Positions 52,473 through 63,279 of a stretch of DNA of 64,000 nucleotides are shown here, piece by piece. Position numbers and translations under genes: made by a program. Location of the stretch: NCBI GenBank assembly GCA_028280345.1, contig JANQLY010000002.1, forward strand, positions 1 through 64,000. Direction: 5' to 3'. The notes beneath the pieces were generated by a model. That model was given only the letters and a program-made list of their open reading frames with translations, did not search any database and had not been told where the DNA came from. Each line of letters begins with the position of its first letter. Position 1 is the first letter of the stretch. The stretch comes from Pseudomonadales bacterium (lineage in GTDB: Bacteria; Pseudomonadota; Gammaproteobacteria; Pseudomonadales; UBA7239).

Positions 52473-53249
52473 ATGGCACAAGTGTCTATGCGCGACCTGT
52501 TACAGGCCGGCGCTCATTTCGGTCACCAGACCCGCTACTGGAACCCGAAAATGGATCAATACATTTTCGGCGCCCGCAACAAAATTCATATCATCAACCT
52601 CGAGCACTCCGTTCCGGCGTTCAATGAAGCTCTGACCTTTGTTAAAGAGCTTGCGTCCAACAAGAACAAGGTTCTGTTTGTGGGTACCAAGCGTGCGGCA
52701 TCCAAAACTATCAAGGAGCAGGCAGAGCGTGTGGGTATGCCCTATGTGAGCCACCGCTGGCTCGGCGGCATGTTGACCAACTACAAAACGATCCGCGCCT
52801 CGATTCGTCGCTATCGCGATCTGGAAAAGCAAAGCCAGGATGGTACTTTCGATATGTTAACGAAGAAAGAAGCATTGATGCGTAGCCGTGCGATGGAAAA
52901 GCTTGAACGCTCTATCGGTGGTATCAAGGATATGGGTGGTCTTCCTGATGCACTGTTTGTAATTGATGTGGATCATGAGCGTATTGCGATTACTGAAGCG
53001 AACAAGCTCAGCATTCCGGTCATTGGCATTGTTGATACTAACAGCAACCCGGACGGTGTGGACTATGTCATTCCGGGTAACGATGACGCGATTCGCGCTA
53101 TTAAACTATATGTGACAGCAATGGCAGATGCCTGCGCTGAGGGCCTCGAAGAGCATCGTCTGTCTTCTGCGGGCAAAGGCGACTTTGTCGAGGTAGAGGA
53201 AGCCGCTGCCGAGGAAGAGGTCACCGAAGAGGCCGCAGCAGCAAGCTAG
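52473..53249 (+). CDS. rpsB: 30S ribosomal protein S2
   Basis: 258 aa. Start at ATG 52473 gives [20 protein letters not shown], the diagnostic S2 N-terminus, with AAGG upstream. Also [41 protein letters not shown] and [20 protein letters not shown]. Acidic C-terminal tail of about 20 residues. Small-subunit assembly and S1 recruitment. First gene of rpsB-tsf. Confidence 0.98.
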   Translation: MAQVSMRDLLQAGAHFGHQTRYWNPKMDQYIFGARNKIHIINLEHSVPAFNEALTFVKELASNKNKVLFVGTKRAASKTIKEQAERVGMPYVSHRWLGGMLTNYKTIRASIRRYRDLEKQSQDGTFDMLTKKEALMRSRAMEKLERSIGGIKDMGGLPDALFVIDVDHERIAITEANKLSIPVIGIVDTNSNPDGVDYVIPGNDDAIRAIKLYVTAMADACAEGLEEHRLSSAGKGDFVEVEEAAAEEEVTEEAAAAS

Positions 53250-53269
53250 GCTTTGGTAAAAAGGTTGAT

Positions 53270-53296
53270 AAAAGGGGGCTTGCCCCCTTTTATTTT
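53270..53296 (+). terminator. Attenuating terminator between rpsB and tsf
   Basis: AAAAGGGGGC, TT, GCCCCCTTTT then ATTTT: perfect hairpin with T-run 20 bases after the rpsB stop. Known in the class to lower tsf relative to rpsB or to end the S2 message partly. Confidence 0.9.
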
Positions 53297-53397
53297 GCAA
53301 GTTACAGCAGAGCACTATGATTTCTACGGGCATGGTTTTGGCAAGAGTGGCTCTGAACGGGTTTTAAACGATTATTAATGTTGAGGTAGAAAACGAC

Positions 53398-54270
53398 ATG
53401 GCAATTTCAGCATCCCTGGTAAAAGAACTTCGTGAGCGTACCGGTCTGGGTATGATGGAGTGTAAAAAGGCACTGGTTGAAACAGATGGTGATATCGAAC
53501 TGGCGGCAGAGAACCTGCGCAAGTCCGGTGCTGCCAAAGCTGATAAAAAAGCGGGCCGTACAGCAGCAGAAGGTGCGGTTATTATCGCAGCTGACGGTAA
53601 TACTGCTCTGATGCTCGAGGTAAATAGTGAAACCGATTTTGTTGCAAAAGATGATAACTTCCTGACCTTTGCCAATGCGGTTGCGGCAGCAGCTTTGGCT
53701 GCTCGTGAAACCGATGCCGAGAAAATAAAGGCGTTGGAAATTGACGGTGCGACCGTTGAGGAGAAACGTGCAGCATTGGTACAGAAAATCGGTGAGAATA
53801 TTCAGGTGCGTCGTGCGGCGATCCTTGAGGCACCGGGTGCCCTTGGTAGCTATATCCACGGTAGCAAGATCGGTGCGCTGGTCTCCTTGCAGGGTGGTGA
53901 TGAAGAACTCGGCAAGGACGTGGCGATGCATGTGGCGGCGATTAATCCGATGGTGTTGAAGCCGGAAGATGTGCCGGAAGATGTGCTGGAAAAAGAGAAG
54001 TCCATTATCAAGGCGCAGCCGGATATGGAAGGCAAGCCCGATGATATCGTAGAGAAAATGCTCGGCGGTCGCATCAAGAAGTTCCTCAAGGAAGTCAGCC
54101 TCGTGGAACAGCCTTTTGTGAAAAACCCGGATCTGTCTGTCGGCAAGCTCGCCAGTGAAGCCGGTGCCGAGGTGCTTTCGTTTACCCGTTTTGAAGTGGG
54201 TGAAGGTATCGAAGTGGAAAAAGTAGACTTTGCCGAGGAAGTTGCTGCCCAGGCACGCGGCGAAGTTTAA
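53398..54270 (+). CDS. tsf: Elongation factor Ts
   Basis: 290 aa. N-terminal UBA-like domain [20 protein letters not shown], then [20 protein letters not shown], the TDFV loop ([18 protein letters not shown]), two core repeats, and a C-terminal coiled-coil end. Exchanges GDP on EF-Tu. GAGG lies 11 bases before the ATG. Follows rpsB across the attenuator. Confidence 0.97.
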   Translation: MAISASLVKELRERTGLGMMECKKALVETDGDIELAAENLRKSGAAKADKKAGRTAAEGAVIIAADGNTALMLEVNSETDFVAKDDNFLTFANAVAAAALAARETDAEKIKALEIDGATVEEKRAALVQKIGENIQVRRAAILEAPGALGSYIHGSKIGALVSLQGGDEELGKDVAMHVAAINPMVLKPEDVPEDVLEKEKSIIKAQPDMEGKPDDIVEKMLGGRIKKFLKEVSLVEQPFVKNPDLSVGKLASEAGAEVLSFTRFEVGEGIEVEKVDFAEEVAAQARGEV

Positions 54271-54302
54271 CGCCAGATCTATTACAGATTTTGGTCCCGA
54301 AA

Positions 54303-54326
54303 GCGGCTGCTCAGGCAGCCGTTTTT
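54303..54326 (+). terminator. Terminator after tsf
   Basis: CGGCTGC, TCA loop, GCAGCCG then TTTTT, about 33 bases after the tsf stop. Confidence 0.88.
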
Positions 54327-54409
54327 CTGCACTATCCGTTTTTCTGCTCCGGGCCAGGCATGGTAGGATAGCGCCTATATTATTGTATGTGCTATTAAGT
54401 GCAGCCAAG

Positions 54410-54472
54410 AGAGCCATCAGCGGAGCTACAAGAGCCATCAACGAAGCTACAAGAGCCATCAACGAAGCTACA
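54410..54472 (+). repeat. Three 21-bp tandem repeats before pyrH
   Basis: AGAGCCATCAGCGGAGCTACA, then twice AGAGCCATCAACGAAGCTACA (units 54410-54430, 54431-54451, 54452-54472), and a decayed fourth unit (GAGTCATTAACAGCCAT) reaching toward the pyrH start at 54501. Units 2 and 3 are identical. Location is the pyrH 5' leader/promoter region. Confidence 0.93.
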
Positions 54473-54500
54473 GAGTCATTAACAGCCATAAGAGAACCCT

Positions 54501-55232
54501 ATGCCTGATCGCGCCGGAGAACGAAAATACAAACGCATCCTGCTCAAGCTGAGCGGGGAAGAGCTGATCGGCGACGAAGGTTTCGGTATCGATCCGAAAG
54601 TGCTCGACAAAATGGCACTGGAAATTGGTCAACTGGTTGGTATCGGTGTTCAGGTGGGTTTGGTCATTGGTGGTGGTAACCTGTTCCGCGGTGCGGCGCT
54701 CAACGAGGCCGGTATGGATCGTGTGACCGGTGATCATATGGGCATGCTTGCTACTGTGATGAACGGACTGGCGATGCGCGATGCGTTGGAACGTTCCAAT
54801 ATTCAGAGTCGAGTTATGTCAGCGATTCCCATGAGTGGTATTGTTGAACACTATGATCGACGCCGTGCGATGCGTTATCTTGAAGCCGGTGAAGTGGTGA
54901 TATTTTCTGCCGGTACCGGCAACCCATTTTTTACGACAGATTCAGCGGCCTGTCTGCGCGGTATCGAGATCGAGGCCGAGTTGGTACTCAAGGCTACCAA
55001 GGTGGAAGGTGTTTACAACGCTGACCCGATGAAGGATGCAAATGCGGTCAAGTTTGATCGCCTGACCTATGATGAAATTCTCGACAAGAAGCTGGGTGTG
55101 ATGGATCTGACGGCGATTTGTTTGTGCCGCGAACACAATATGCCAGTGCGTGTATTTAAAATGGCCAAGTCCGGCGCCTTGCTTAATATTGTTGTCGGTG
55201 GTGACGAAGGTACCTTGGTTGAAGAAGGTTAG
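54501..55232 (+). CDS. pyrH: Uridylate kinase
   Basis: 243 aa. Amino acid kinase fold: [73 protein letters not shown] and [13 protein letters not shown]. Phosphorylates UMP to UDP; bacterial type, GTP-activated hexamer. Sits in the conserved tsf-pyrH-frr order. Its promoter region holds the 21-bp repeats. Confidence 0.97.
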   Translation: MPDRAGERKYKRILLKLSGEELIGDEGFGIDPKVLDKMALEIGQLVGIGVQVGLVIGGGNLFRGAALNEAGMDRVTGDHMGMLATVMNGLAMRDALERSNIQSRVMSAIPMSGIVEHYDRRRAMRYLEAGEVVIFSAGTGNPFFTTDSAACLRGIEIEAELVLKATKVEGVYNADPMKDANAVKFDRLTYDEILDKKLGVMDLTAICLCREHNMPVRVFKMAKSGALLNIVVGGDEGTLVEEG

Positions 55233-55291
55233 CTACCGGGCAAGGTCAAGACGATTAAATAGCCGGAATTGTATATGAGGGGGAACTTGAG

Positions 55292-55849
55292 ATGATTAAT
55301 GAGATTAAAAAAGATGCTGAAGGGCGAATGAAAAAATCGCTTGAAGCTTTGTCGAACGCATTCAATAAAATCCGTACCGGGCGTGCCCACCCCAGCATTC
55401 TCGATGCCGTGATGGTGGATTACTATGGTAACCCGACGCCGATTAATCAAGTGGCAAACATCAATGTTGAAGATGGCCGTACACTGGCGGTGTCTCCGTG
55501 GGAAAAAGCCATGGTGCCGGAAATTGAAAAAGCAATTTTATCTTCTGACCTGGGTCTTAATCCAGCAACCAGTGGTGAGTTAATTCGCATTCCGATGCCG
55601 CCGCTAACGGAGGAAACGCGTAAAGGCTATATTAAACAGGCTAAACAGGAAGCAGAGAACGCGAGGGTTTCTGTGCGCAATATCCGTCGCGATGCCAATA
55701 GTCAGGTTAAGGATTTGCTCAAGGCAAAAGAGATCAGTGAAGACGAAGAGCGTAAGGCAGAGGATGAAATTCAAAAAATCACTGATAAGTTTATCGCTGA
55801 CGTTGAAAAGGCGCTTGCAGAGAAAGAAAAGGACTTGCTGGAAATCTAG
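55292..55849 (+). CDS. frr: Ribosome recycling factor
   Basis: 185 aa. Family sequence [51 protein letters not shown], and [16 protein letters not shown]. Splits post-termination ribosomes with EF-G. GAGGGGGAA before the ATG. Sixty bases after pyrH, likely the same transcript. Confidence 0.97.
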   Translation: MINEIKKDAEGRMKKSLEALSNAFNKIRTGRAHPSILDAVMVDYYGNPTPINQVANINVEDGRTLAVSPWEKAMVPEIEKAILSSDLGLNPATSGELIRIPMPPLTEETRKGYIKQAKQEAENARVSVRNIRRDANSQVKDLLKAKEISEDEERKAEDEIQKITDKFIADVEKALAEKEKDLLEI

Positions 55850-55879
55850 CGCGACTTACGGTTTATAGCGGGTATTCCC

Positions 55880-56623
55880 ATGTCATCCCCGACCACGGAG
55901 AAAAGCAACCCCCTGCGCCATATTGCGATTATTATGGATGGCAATAACCGCTGGGCGAAACAGCGTGGACTGCCGGGTCTGTCCGGCCACAAGCAGGGTG
56001 TTGAGCGGGTACGCGATATTATGGAAGCCTGCAAGGATGCAGAAATAGAAGTTTTAACACTCTTCGCATTTAGCAGTGAGAACTGGCAGCGTCCACAAAA
56101 GGAAGTGTCCGGTTTGATGACGCTGTTTTCTACCTACCTGAAAAATGAAACACGCAAATTAAAGAAAGAAGGTGTGAGATTGCGCGTTATCGGTAATCGC
56201 GATCGCTTTTCTGACAAGTTAAATCAGCTAATTGATAATGCCGAGCAGGAAACAGCGTCGGGGAAAATGACCCTGGTGATTGCGGCGGACTATGGTGGTC
56301 GCTGGGATATTGCCCAGGCGGCGCGTAAAATGGCGGAGCAAGTGCAGTCGGGAAGCTTGTCGCTTGATGATATTGATGAAGAGCAACTCGATGCGCATAT
56401 CTGTCTTGCCGATTTGCCAGTGCCAGACTTATTGATTCGCACCAGTGGTGAGCTGCGCATTAGTAATTTCTTATTGTGGCAGTGTGCGTACGCCGAATTT
56501 TATTTCACTGATGTTTATTGGCCGGATTTTGATGCGACACAACTCAACCGCGCAATAGCCGAATACTATTCGCGCCAGCGTCGCTACGGGTTGACCGCTG
56601 AGCAAATCGAAGCAAGCGTGTAG
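55880..56623 (+). CDS. uppS: Undecaprenyl diphosphate synthase
   Basis: 247 aa. cis-prenyltransferase: IAIIMDGNNRWAKQRG with the catalytic aspartate of MDGN, GHKQGVERVRDI, LTLFAFSSENWQRP, RVIGNRDRF, and the C-terminal RTSGELRISNFLLWQ. Makes the C55 carrier for peptidoglycan and O-antigen; thus also supplies the glycan operon at 1362. Known also as ispU. Confidence 0.97.
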   Translation: MSSPTTEKSNPLRHIAIIMDGNNRWAKQRGLPGLSGHKQGVERVRDIMEACKDAEIEVLTLFAFSSENWQRPQKEVSGLMTLFSTYLKNETRKLKKEGVRLRVIGNRDRFSDKLNQLIDNAEQETASGKMTLVIAADYGGRWDIAQAARKMAEQVQSGSLSLDDIDEEQLDAHICLADLPVPDLLIRTSGELRISNFLLWQCAYAEFYFTDVYWPDFDATQLNRAIAEYYSRQRRYGLTAEQIEASV

Positions 56624-56627
56624 TGGT

Positions 56628-57461
56628 ATGTTAAAAGAACGGGTAATCACAGCGACGGTTCTCGCACTGCTATTCTTTGCCGTAGTCTGTGGCTTGCCGT
56701 TAAAATATTTTACGCCTGCGCTATTCGTGCTGCTGGCTATGGCGGGCTGGGAATGGGCACGTTTGTGTGGTTGGACTCATCGCCCGTATAAGGGTGTGTA
56801 TACCGCTCTGTTGCTGGTGCTGGCCGCCGCTGCTATTGCCACACTGTTTGCTGGTGATGGGCAACTTTTCCTCTTGGGACTGCTTATATTGTCTATATTG
56901 TTCTGGTTGACCGCGATTGTGTGGATATTGCGCTATCCGGATAGTGCTGCGGTATGGGGCTCACCTGCGGTGCGCGCATTGATCGGGATATTTGTATTAC
57001 TGCCAATGTTTACGAGCCTGGTATATCTCAAACATGTGAGCAGCAATGGGCTATCGATTGTTTTGGTCGTGTTGATAATTTCTATTGCGGATATCGGAGC
57101 GTATTTCTCCGGTCGGCGCTTTGGTAAACGTAAACTGGCTGTCGCAGTGAGTCCGGGAAAATCCTGGGAAGGTGTATGGGGCGGCTTGTTAGGTAATACA
57201 TTGTTTGCAGTGGCGTTGAGCCTTTGGCTTGGTTTGACATTACCGAATGCGATATTGGTTGTTGCAGTCATGCTGCTAACAAGTATTGCATCGGTAATCG
57301 GTGATTTACTTGAAAGTATGATCAAGCGTTATTGTGGCGTTAAAGATAGCGGGGATATTTTGCCGGGCCACGGTGGTATTCTTGATCGCATTGATGGCTG
57401 GACAGCCGCAATGCCGGTATTCACACTTTCCATGCTATTGGCAAATGCGTGGAGCCTGTAA
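56628..57461 (+). CDS. cdsA: Phosphatidate cytidylyltransferase
   Basis: 277 aa, about eight helices. CDP-diglyceride synthase signature near the C-terminus: [20 protein letters not shown] followed by [16 protein letters not shown]. Makes CDP-diacylglycerol for phospholipids. Starts four bases after uppS and its stop overlaps the dxr start by one base. Confidence 0.96.
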   Translation: MLKERVITATVLALLFFAVVCGLPLKYFTPALFVLLAMAGWEWARLCGWTHRPYKGVYTALLLVLAAAAIATLFAGDGQLFLLGLLILSILFWLTAIVWILRYPDSAAVWGSPAVRALIGIFVLLPMFTSLVYLKHVSSNGLSIVLVVLIISIADIGAYFSGRRFGKRKLAVAVSPGKSWEGVWGGLLGNTLFAVALSLWLGLTLPNAILVVAVMLLTSIASVIGDLLESMIKRYCGVKDSGDILPGHGGILDRIDGWTAAMPVFTLSMLLANAWSL

Positions 57462-58657
57462 TGGAGCAGGTTACCGTTCTTGGCTCCACGGGCTCTATCG
57501 GCGTTAACACCCTTGATGTGATCGGGCGCCATCCACAGCGCTATGGGGTTTATGCTCTCACAGCAAATACCAATATTGAAAAGTTGCAGCAGCAGTGCCT
57601 GCAGTTTCAGCCACAATATGCTGTGGTTGTGTCTGAACACCATGCCCGTGAACTGGCGCAGCAGCTTGCGGCAGCTGGTTGCAGCACCGAAGTGATTGCC
57701 GGGGCGCAGGGACTCGAACAGGTGGCCTCTGCTACAGCGGTAGATAGTGTCATGGCGGCGATTGTCGGCGCAGCGGGTTTGCCTGCCAGTCTGGCAGCCG
57801 CGCAAGCCGGCAAAAAAGTGCTACTCGCAAATAAAGAGGCACTGGTGATGGCGGGGCCGTTGTTTATGCAGGCTGTGCAACAGGGTGGTGCAAGCTTGCT
57901 GCCGATTGACAGCGAGCACAATGCAATTTTCCAATGTCTGCCCGCACCGCGTCAGCAGCGTGTCGGTGGGTCTGGTGAGCACAGTGCCGGTGAAGGTGTA
58001 AGACGCATTTTGTTGACGGGCTCCGGGGGGCCGTTTCGTGAGTTACCGGCTGATGCACTTGCTACCGTTACGCCGCAGCAGGCCTGTGCACACCCGAACT
58101 GGGATATGGGTCAGAAAATCTCGGTGGATTCTGCCACGATGATGAATAAGGGGCTGGAGCTTATTGAAGCTTGCTGGATGTTTGATTGTGGGCCTGATGA
58201 TATTCAGATCGTGGTACATCCGCAGAGTGTTATTCACTCCATGGTGGAGTATGTCGATGGTTCCATTCTGGCCCAGCTCGGTAATCCGGATATGCGTACC
58301 CCGATTGCCTATGGCCTGGCCTGGCCTGAGCGCATTGACGCGGGGGTGGCGAGTCTCGACATCATCGCCACAGCGCGGCTCGATTTTGAAGCGCCCGATG
58401 AGCAGCGTTTTCCGTCTCTGGCGCTTGCGCGTCAGGCATTTCTCGCCGGGGGGACAGCACCTGCGATACTCAGTGCAGCCAATGAGGTCGCCGTAGAGGC
58501 GTTTTTACAGAGCGCTCTGCCGTTTAACCGCATTGCTGATATTGTGGCTGAAACCCTTGGGCAAAGCGACGTACAGGCCAGCGTTTCCAGCCTTGATGAG
58601 ATATACTGCGCAGATCAACATGCCAGAACGCTGGCCGCGGAACTGATTCGCAGATAA
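57461..58657 (+). CDS. dxr: 1-deoxy-D-xylulose 5-phosphate reductoisomerase
   Basis: 398 aa from ATG 57461 ([20 protein letters not shown]), overlapping the cdsA stop. NADPH loop GSTGSIG at 8-14, [10 protein letters not shown], metal/substrate block [23 protein letters not shown], and [23 protein letters not shown] isoprenoid pathway, feeding UppS. A short Gly/Ser-rich insert ([13 protein letters not shown]) follows the metal-binding block. Confidence 0.96.
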   Translation: MEQVTVLGSTGSIGVNTLDVIGRHPQRYGVYALTANTNIEKLQQQCLQFQPQYAVVVSEHHARELAQQLAAAGCSTEVIAGAQGLEQVASATAVDSVMAAIVGAAGLPASLAAAQAGKKVLLANKEALVMAGPLFMQAVQQGGASLLPIDSEHNAIFQCLPAPRQQRVGGSGEHSAGEGVRRILLTGSGGPFRELPADALATVTPQQACAHPNWDMGQKISVDSATMMNKGLELIEACWMFDCGPDDIQIVVHPQSVIHSMVEYVDGSILAQLGNPDMRTPIAYGLAWPERIDAGVASLDIIATARLDFEAPDEQRFPSLALARQAFLAGGTAPAILSAANEVAVEAFLQSALPFNRIADIVAETLGQSDVQASVSSLDEIYCADQHARTLAAELIRR

Positions 58658-58664
58658 GTATACT

Positions 58665-60023
58665 ATGCTCGACATCCTGCATTTGCTGTTTTTCTTTTTT
58701 GTCGCGATTTTTGTACTCGTTGCTGTGCATGAATTCGGTCATTTTTGGGTGGCTCGCCGCTGTGGCGTTAAAGTGCTCACATTTTCCATCGGCATGGGGA
58801 AGCCGCTGCTGAAATGGCGTGACAGGCAGGGCACTGACTATGTGCTCGCCGCTATACCGCTGGGCGGTTTTGTTAAAATGGTCGGGGAGAATGACGAAGA
58901 GGATATTCCTCCGGAGTGGCTTGAGCAGGCATTTAATCGCAAGCCGGTCAGCCAGCGTATGGCAATTGTGGTGGCGGGGCCGTTAGCCAATTTTGTGCTG
59001 GCGTTTGTCGCTTACTGGGGGATCTATCTGTCGGGCATGACTGGCATTGCACCGGTGATAGGTAAGGTGGATGCGGGCAGTCTCGCTGCAACAGCGGGGA
59101 TTGAGGCCGGCCAGGAAATTATCTCGATCGATGGCCGTGAAACCGCAACACGGCAGGTGCTGGCGGAGGGGTTGCTTAACCGCCTCGGCGAGACCGGTGA
59201 GATGGTGCTTGAGGTTAAATATCCGGATTCTGACTTTATCTATGAAGTGGTTGTGGATCTTGATGCCTGGCTCGTAGGTGAAGATGATCCGAATCCTTAC
59301 AAGGGGCTCGGCATAGAGCTGTACTACCCTCCAATGCCTGCGATAGTAGGTGAGGTCTTTGCAGATACCCCCGCGTATCAGGCTGGCCTGCAGGCCGGTG
59401 ATCGGGTCGTTGCGGTTGACGGGCAGACGATAGAAAACTGGCAGGAATTGACCAACTATATTCATGCGCGGCCCGAGCAAGCCTTATATCTGGAACTGGA
59501 GCGCGATGGTCAGGTACTTGGCAAGACGATTACACCACGACTCAGAGAAATTGAGGGCAAAAAAATCGGCTTGATCGGGGTAGCGAACCAGCCCGGAAAA
59601 TGGCCTGAGCATCTGCGCCGTGAGCAGCAATACGGCTTCCTTGAGGCCGGGGTAGCGGCGGGCCAGGAAGTCTGGAATAAGTCGGTTTTTATCCTGGTTT
59701 CGGTGAAAAAAATGCTCACCGGGCAGATTTCTGCGAAAAACTTGAGCGGACCGATTACGATTGCTAGAGTGGCAGATGATTCGGCGCGGGCAGGTTTCAA
59801 GTATTTTGTTACAATACTGGCTTTGTTAAGCATCAGTCTGGGGGTAATCAACCTGTTACCGATACCGATGCTCGATGGGGGACATTTGCTGTTTTATCTG
59901 GTGGAAGCGACCACTGGCAAGCCATTGCCTGAAAGAGTTCAGGAAATCGGCTTCCAACTGGGGTTGGTCATGATCATCAGCTTGATGGCATTTGCGATTT
60001 ACAATGACCTGATGCGGCTGTAA
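58665..60023 (+). CDS. rseP: Site-2 protease RseP
   Basis: 452 aa. Zinc site HEFGH at 22-26 and the distal LDG in [14 protein letters not shown], with four membrane helices. Two PDZ domains ([40 protein letters not shown]). Cleaves RseA in the sigma-E envelope stress response and trims signal peptides. Seven bases after dxr, followed by bamA. Confidence 0.96.
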   Translation: MLDILHLLFFFFVAIFVLVAVHEFGHFWVARRCGVKVLTFSIGMGKPLLKWRDRQGTDYVLAAIPLGGFVKMVGENDEEDIPPEWLEQAFNRKPVSQRMAIVVAGPLANFVLAFVAYWGIYLSGMTGIAPVIGKVDAGSLAATAGIEAGQEIISIDGRETATRQVLAEGLLNRLGETGEMVLEVKYPDSDFIYEVVVDLDAWLVGEDDPNPYKGLGIELYYPPMPAIVGEVFADTPAYQAGLQAGDRVVAVDGQTIENWQELTNYIHARPEQALYLELERDGQVLGKTITPRLREIEGKKIGLIGVANQPGKWPEHLRREQQYGFLEAGVAAGQEVWNKSVFILVSVKKMLTGQISAKNLSGPITIARVADDSARAGFKYFVTILALLSISLGVINLLPIPMLDGGHLLFYLVEATTGKPLPERVQEIGFQLGLVMIISLMAFAIYNDLMRL

Positions 60024-60054
60024 AGCTGCCTCGCGCTTATTGCGGAGTGACATT

Positions 60055-62703
60055 TTGGAACTGGCGAAACGCTTTTTTCTTGTATTCATTATTTGTTTTT
60101 TTCTACCCTCTCTAGTCCTTGCTCAAAATGACCGTTTCCGTATCGGCGACATCCGTGTCGAGGGTTTACAGCGGGTTTCTGCTGGCAGTGTATTTGCAGC
60201 CCTGCCACTCAACGTCGGAGATGTGGTCTCGACGACAGAGCTACAGGATGTCACACGGGCGCTGTTTAGAACTGGCTATTTTGATGATATTCAGCTCAAG
60301 CGTGAAGAGGATGTGCTCATTATTGTGGTCGAGGAGCGCCCCTCCGTGGCTTCTATCTCCATTGATGGCAACAAAGCCATAGAAACCGAACAACTGCTTG
60401 AAGCGATGGAAAATGCAGGCCTTTCAGAAGGTCTGATTTTTCGCCGTGCCGTGCTTGAGGGTATGAGTGTAGAGCTGCAGCGTCAGTATGTTGCCCAGGG
60501 GCGCTACGATGCGACGGTGGAGACCGATGTGCAGGAATTGCCGCAAAATCGTGTTGCGGTCGATATTACAGTTGATGAAGGCAAGGTGGCCGCAATCAAG
60601 CATATCAATATTGTCGGCAACAGCGTGTTTGAGACGGATGAGTTGCTCGACTTATTTGAGCTGGAAACCACAGGTTTCATGTCGTGGATGAACAACAAGG
60701 ATAAGTATGCAAAGGAAAAGCTCGAAGGGGACATTGAACGGCTCGAGTCCTATTATCTCGACCGCGGTTACCTGCGTTTTAATGTGGATTCCACCCAGGT
60801 GTCTCTGAGTCCGGATAAAAAATCTATCTATGTGACAATTAATATCAGTGAAGGGGAAGTGTACAAGGTCGGCAAAATTGAAATGGCCGGTGATTTAATT
60901 GTTCCGGAAGAGAATTACCGCCGCTTGATTTTATTGCGTGAAGACAATGATTTCTCCCAGGTATTGATGACGACGACGACCCAGCGTATTACTCAGCGTT
61001 TGGGGAACGAAGGTTATACCTTTGCCGAGGTCAAGGAAATTACCGATATAGATGATGAAAATCATACGGTAGATATTACGTTTTATGTGGACCCCCAGGA
61101 GCGCACCTATGTGCGTCGCATTAATTTCCGCGGTAATACCAAAACAGCTGATGAAGTATTACGCCGTGAAATGCGGCAGATGGAAGGTGCGCCCGCATCG
61201 TCCTACAAAATTGAACAGTCGAAAGTGCGTTTGCAGCGACTTGGCTATTTTGCATCCGTTGATATGGAAACGGTAGAAGTGCCTGGCACTGGAGATCAGA
61301 TTGACCTGGAATATACCGTGGAAGAGCAGCCTTCCGGTAGTATCGGTGCGAGCATTGGTTTCTCCCAGGACTCCGGTATCATTCTTGGCGCCAACGTGCA
61401 GCAGGATAACTTTCTCGGCACTGGCAAACGAGTCGGCTTTAATATTTCAACGAGTAGTTATCGTGATGCGGTTAGTTTTAACTATCTCGACCCCTATTAC
61501 ACGGCGGATGGTGTCAGCCGTGGATTTAAAGTATTTTATGTGGCGCGTGACCTCGACGAAGTTAACGTATCGAGTTATTCGGTTGATAGCTTGGGTTTTG
61601 ATTTAACGTTTGGCTATCCACTATCTGAAATCGAACAAATCAGTTTTGGTTTGGGTTATGCCCACGATGAAATTGAAACCGGTATTGCCCCGGCCCAGGA
61701 GATTGCCAGTACCCCGGCGGGCACCACGCTTGATCAGTATGTTAATACTTCGGATTACGAAGATTGTGTGACCACCGATACCACAACATCTGCAAACTGT
61801 ACCAATATAGCAGGGGGTAACCCGGCAGGTAACGGCACAAACTACAACCTCTATAATGAAGGGTTGGTGCAAACACCGATACCACCGTCAGCCGAAACGA
61901 ACAATCCGGATGGTTTTGTCGACAAGTACGGCAATAAATACGATAACTTTAGTCTGTCTACTACCTGGCGTAAATCAACCTTGAACCGCGGGCGACTCGC
62001 TACCCGAGGGCATTCGCAACGGGTAACGGGTGAGTTTACCGTTCCCGCAAGTGATCTTGAATTCTGGAAGTTGCACTATCGCGGCCAGTACTTTCAGCCT
62101 TTATCGAAGAACTTTACTTTGCGCTTGCGCACCCGACTTGGTTATGGCGCGGGCTATGGTGATCTTGAAGAATTGCCATTTTATGAGCATTTCTATGCTG
62201 GCGGTTTTGGTTCTGTACGTGGTTTCAAGCGTAATACGCTAGGGCCGCGCAGCACCCCGGCACAAGGTTACTTCACCTTGCCCGGGGTAGTGTCGGGTGG
62301 TTCGGCTGCCTTCCCGGTCTATTTGTGTGAAGATAATAATACGGGTACCTGTCAAAAATTGGCGACAAGTACTCTGGATGACCCTTCCGGTGATCCGTTT
62401 GGTGGCGATATATTGATTGAAGGGTCTATGGAATTTATTTTCCCGATGCCGTTTGTAAAAGATCAGCGCTCCATGCAGCCCGCCATTTTTGTTGATGCCG
62501 GTAATGTATTCGATACCGATTGTGGGGCGAGTCAGTTAAACTGTACCAATATTGATTTCTCGGAGTTACGTTATTCTCTCGGGATCGGTTTAACCTGGAT
62601 AACCGGTTTTGGCCCGCTGACCTTCAGTCTGGCGAAACCTTTCAACGATAACCAATATGACGAGACGGAAACTTTCCAGTTTTCATTGGGTCAGATGTTT
62701 TAA
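60055..62703 (+). CDS. bamA: Outer-membrane protein assembly factor BamA
   Basis: 882 aa from TTG 60055, with GGAG (60043-60046) eight bases before; the in-frame TTG at 60040 would add five residues before the signal peptide ([21 protein letters not shown]). Five POTRA domains to about 420 ([20 protein letters not shown] opens POTRA1), then the 16-strand barrel with the L6 motif [13 protein letters not shown]. Longer than the ~810 of E. coli BamA: an extracellular loop of about 60 residues is inserted near 61690-61930, with a cysteine pair, and two other loops also carry cysteine pairs. Inserts barrel proteins. rseP-bamA-skp-lpxD order is conserved. Confidence 0.95.
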   Translation: MELAKRFFLVFIICFFLPSLVLAQNDRFRIGDIRVEGLQRVSAGSVFAALPLNVGDVVSTTELQDVTRALFRTGYFDDIQLKREEDVLIIVVEERPSVASISIDGNKAIETEQLLEAMENAGLSEGLIFRRAVLEGMSVELQRQYVAQGRYDATVETDVQELPQNRVAVDITVDEGKVAAIKHINIVGNSVFETDELLDLFELETTGFMSWMNNKDKYAKEKLEGDIERLESYYLDRGYLRFNVDSTQVSLSPDKKSIYVTINISEGEVYKVGKIEMAGDLIVPEENYRRLILLREDNDFSQVLMTTTTQRITQRLGNEGYTFAEVKEITDIDDENHTVDITFYVDPQERTYVRRINFRGNTKTADEVLRREMRQMEGAPASSYKIEQSKVRLQRLGYFASVDMETVEVPGTGDQIDLEYTVEEQPSGSIGASIGFSQDSGIILGANVQQDNFLGTGKRVGFNISTSSYRDAVSFNYLDPYYTADGVSRGFKVFYVARDLDEVNVSSYSVDSLGFDLTFGYPLSEIEQISFGLGYAHDEIETGIAPAQEIASTPAGTTLDQYVNTSDYEDCVTTDTTTSANCTNIAGGNPAGNGTNYNLYNEGLVQTPIPPSAETNNPDGFVDKYGNKYDNFSLSTTWRKSTLNRGRLATRGHSQRVTGEFTVPASDLEFWKLHYRGQYFQPLSKNFTLRLRTRLGYGAGYGDLEELPFYEHFYAGGFGSVRGFKRNTLGPRSTPAQGYFTLPGVVSGGSAAFPVYLCEDNNTGTCQKLATSTLDDPSGDPFGGDILIEGSMEFIFPMPFVKDQRSMQPAIFVDAGNVFDTDCGASQLNCTNIDFSELRYSLGIGLTWITGFGPLTFSLAKPFNDNQYDETETFQFSLGQMF

Positions 62704-62723
62704 TTCTACTAACGGAGAATATT

Positions 62724-63251
62724 ATGAATACAGCTAAATTACTCGTAGCAGGCTTGTTTGCCCTGTTGCTTTCCGTGCCAGCTTGGTCGGCTGAAGGTAA
62801 TGGCACGCGTGTTGCTGTAGTAGATCTGCAAGCTGCTGTCATGCGGACAGATATGGCTCGTGAGCAGATGAAGGAGCTGGAAAGCCAGCGTGAATTTGCT
62901 GAAACTCAGATCAAACTGGAATCTCTGAAAAAACAGATTATGGAAAAGCAGGAAGAGGCGAAAAAAGAAGGCCCGACCTGGACACAGGATCAATGGATTG
63001 CGCATCGAAAAAGTGTCGAGTTTTTACGCAAGGATTTTGAACTGGCGGGACAAAAAATTCAGGCGGAAAGTCAGGTGGTATTGCGCAATATAGAAAAAGA
63101 GCTTGGCCCGAAAGTCCAGGATGTGCTCAAGCAATTAATTGATGCAGAGCGCATCGATATAGTGATCGAGAAAAACTTTACAGTGTATTCATCAGCAGAT
63201 ATTGATTTGACTGTACAGTTAACTGACAAGTTAAACGAACACGGTAAGTAG
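62724..63251 (+). CDS. skp: Periplasmic chaperone Skp (OmpH)
   Basis: 175 aa. Signal peptide about 1-23 (KLLVAGLFALLLSVPAWSA), then VAVVDLQAAVMRTDMAREQM and two long helical arms (QREFAETQIKLESLKKQI; LEKELGPKVQDVLKQL-type region) typical of the trimeric jellyfish fold. Holds unfolded outer-membrane proteins for BamA. Twenty bases after bamA. Confidence 0.95.
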   Translation: MNTAKLLVAGLFALLLSVPAWSAEGNGTRVAVVDLQAAVMRTDMAREQMKELESQREFAETQIKLESLKKQIMEKQEEAKKEGPTWTQDQWIAHRKSVEFLRKDFELAGQKIQAESQVVLRNIEKELGPKVQDVLKQLIDAERIDIVIEKNFTVYSSADIDLTVQLTDKLNEHGK

Positions 63252-63279
63252 GCTGTCCCTTCACCTCCGGGTAGCATCA

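Noticed and set aside
53407..54489. 360-codon minus-strand ORF opposite tsf
   Set aside because: Antisense shadow of tsf; its N-terminus is only the translation of the 21-bp repeats (SLMALVA).
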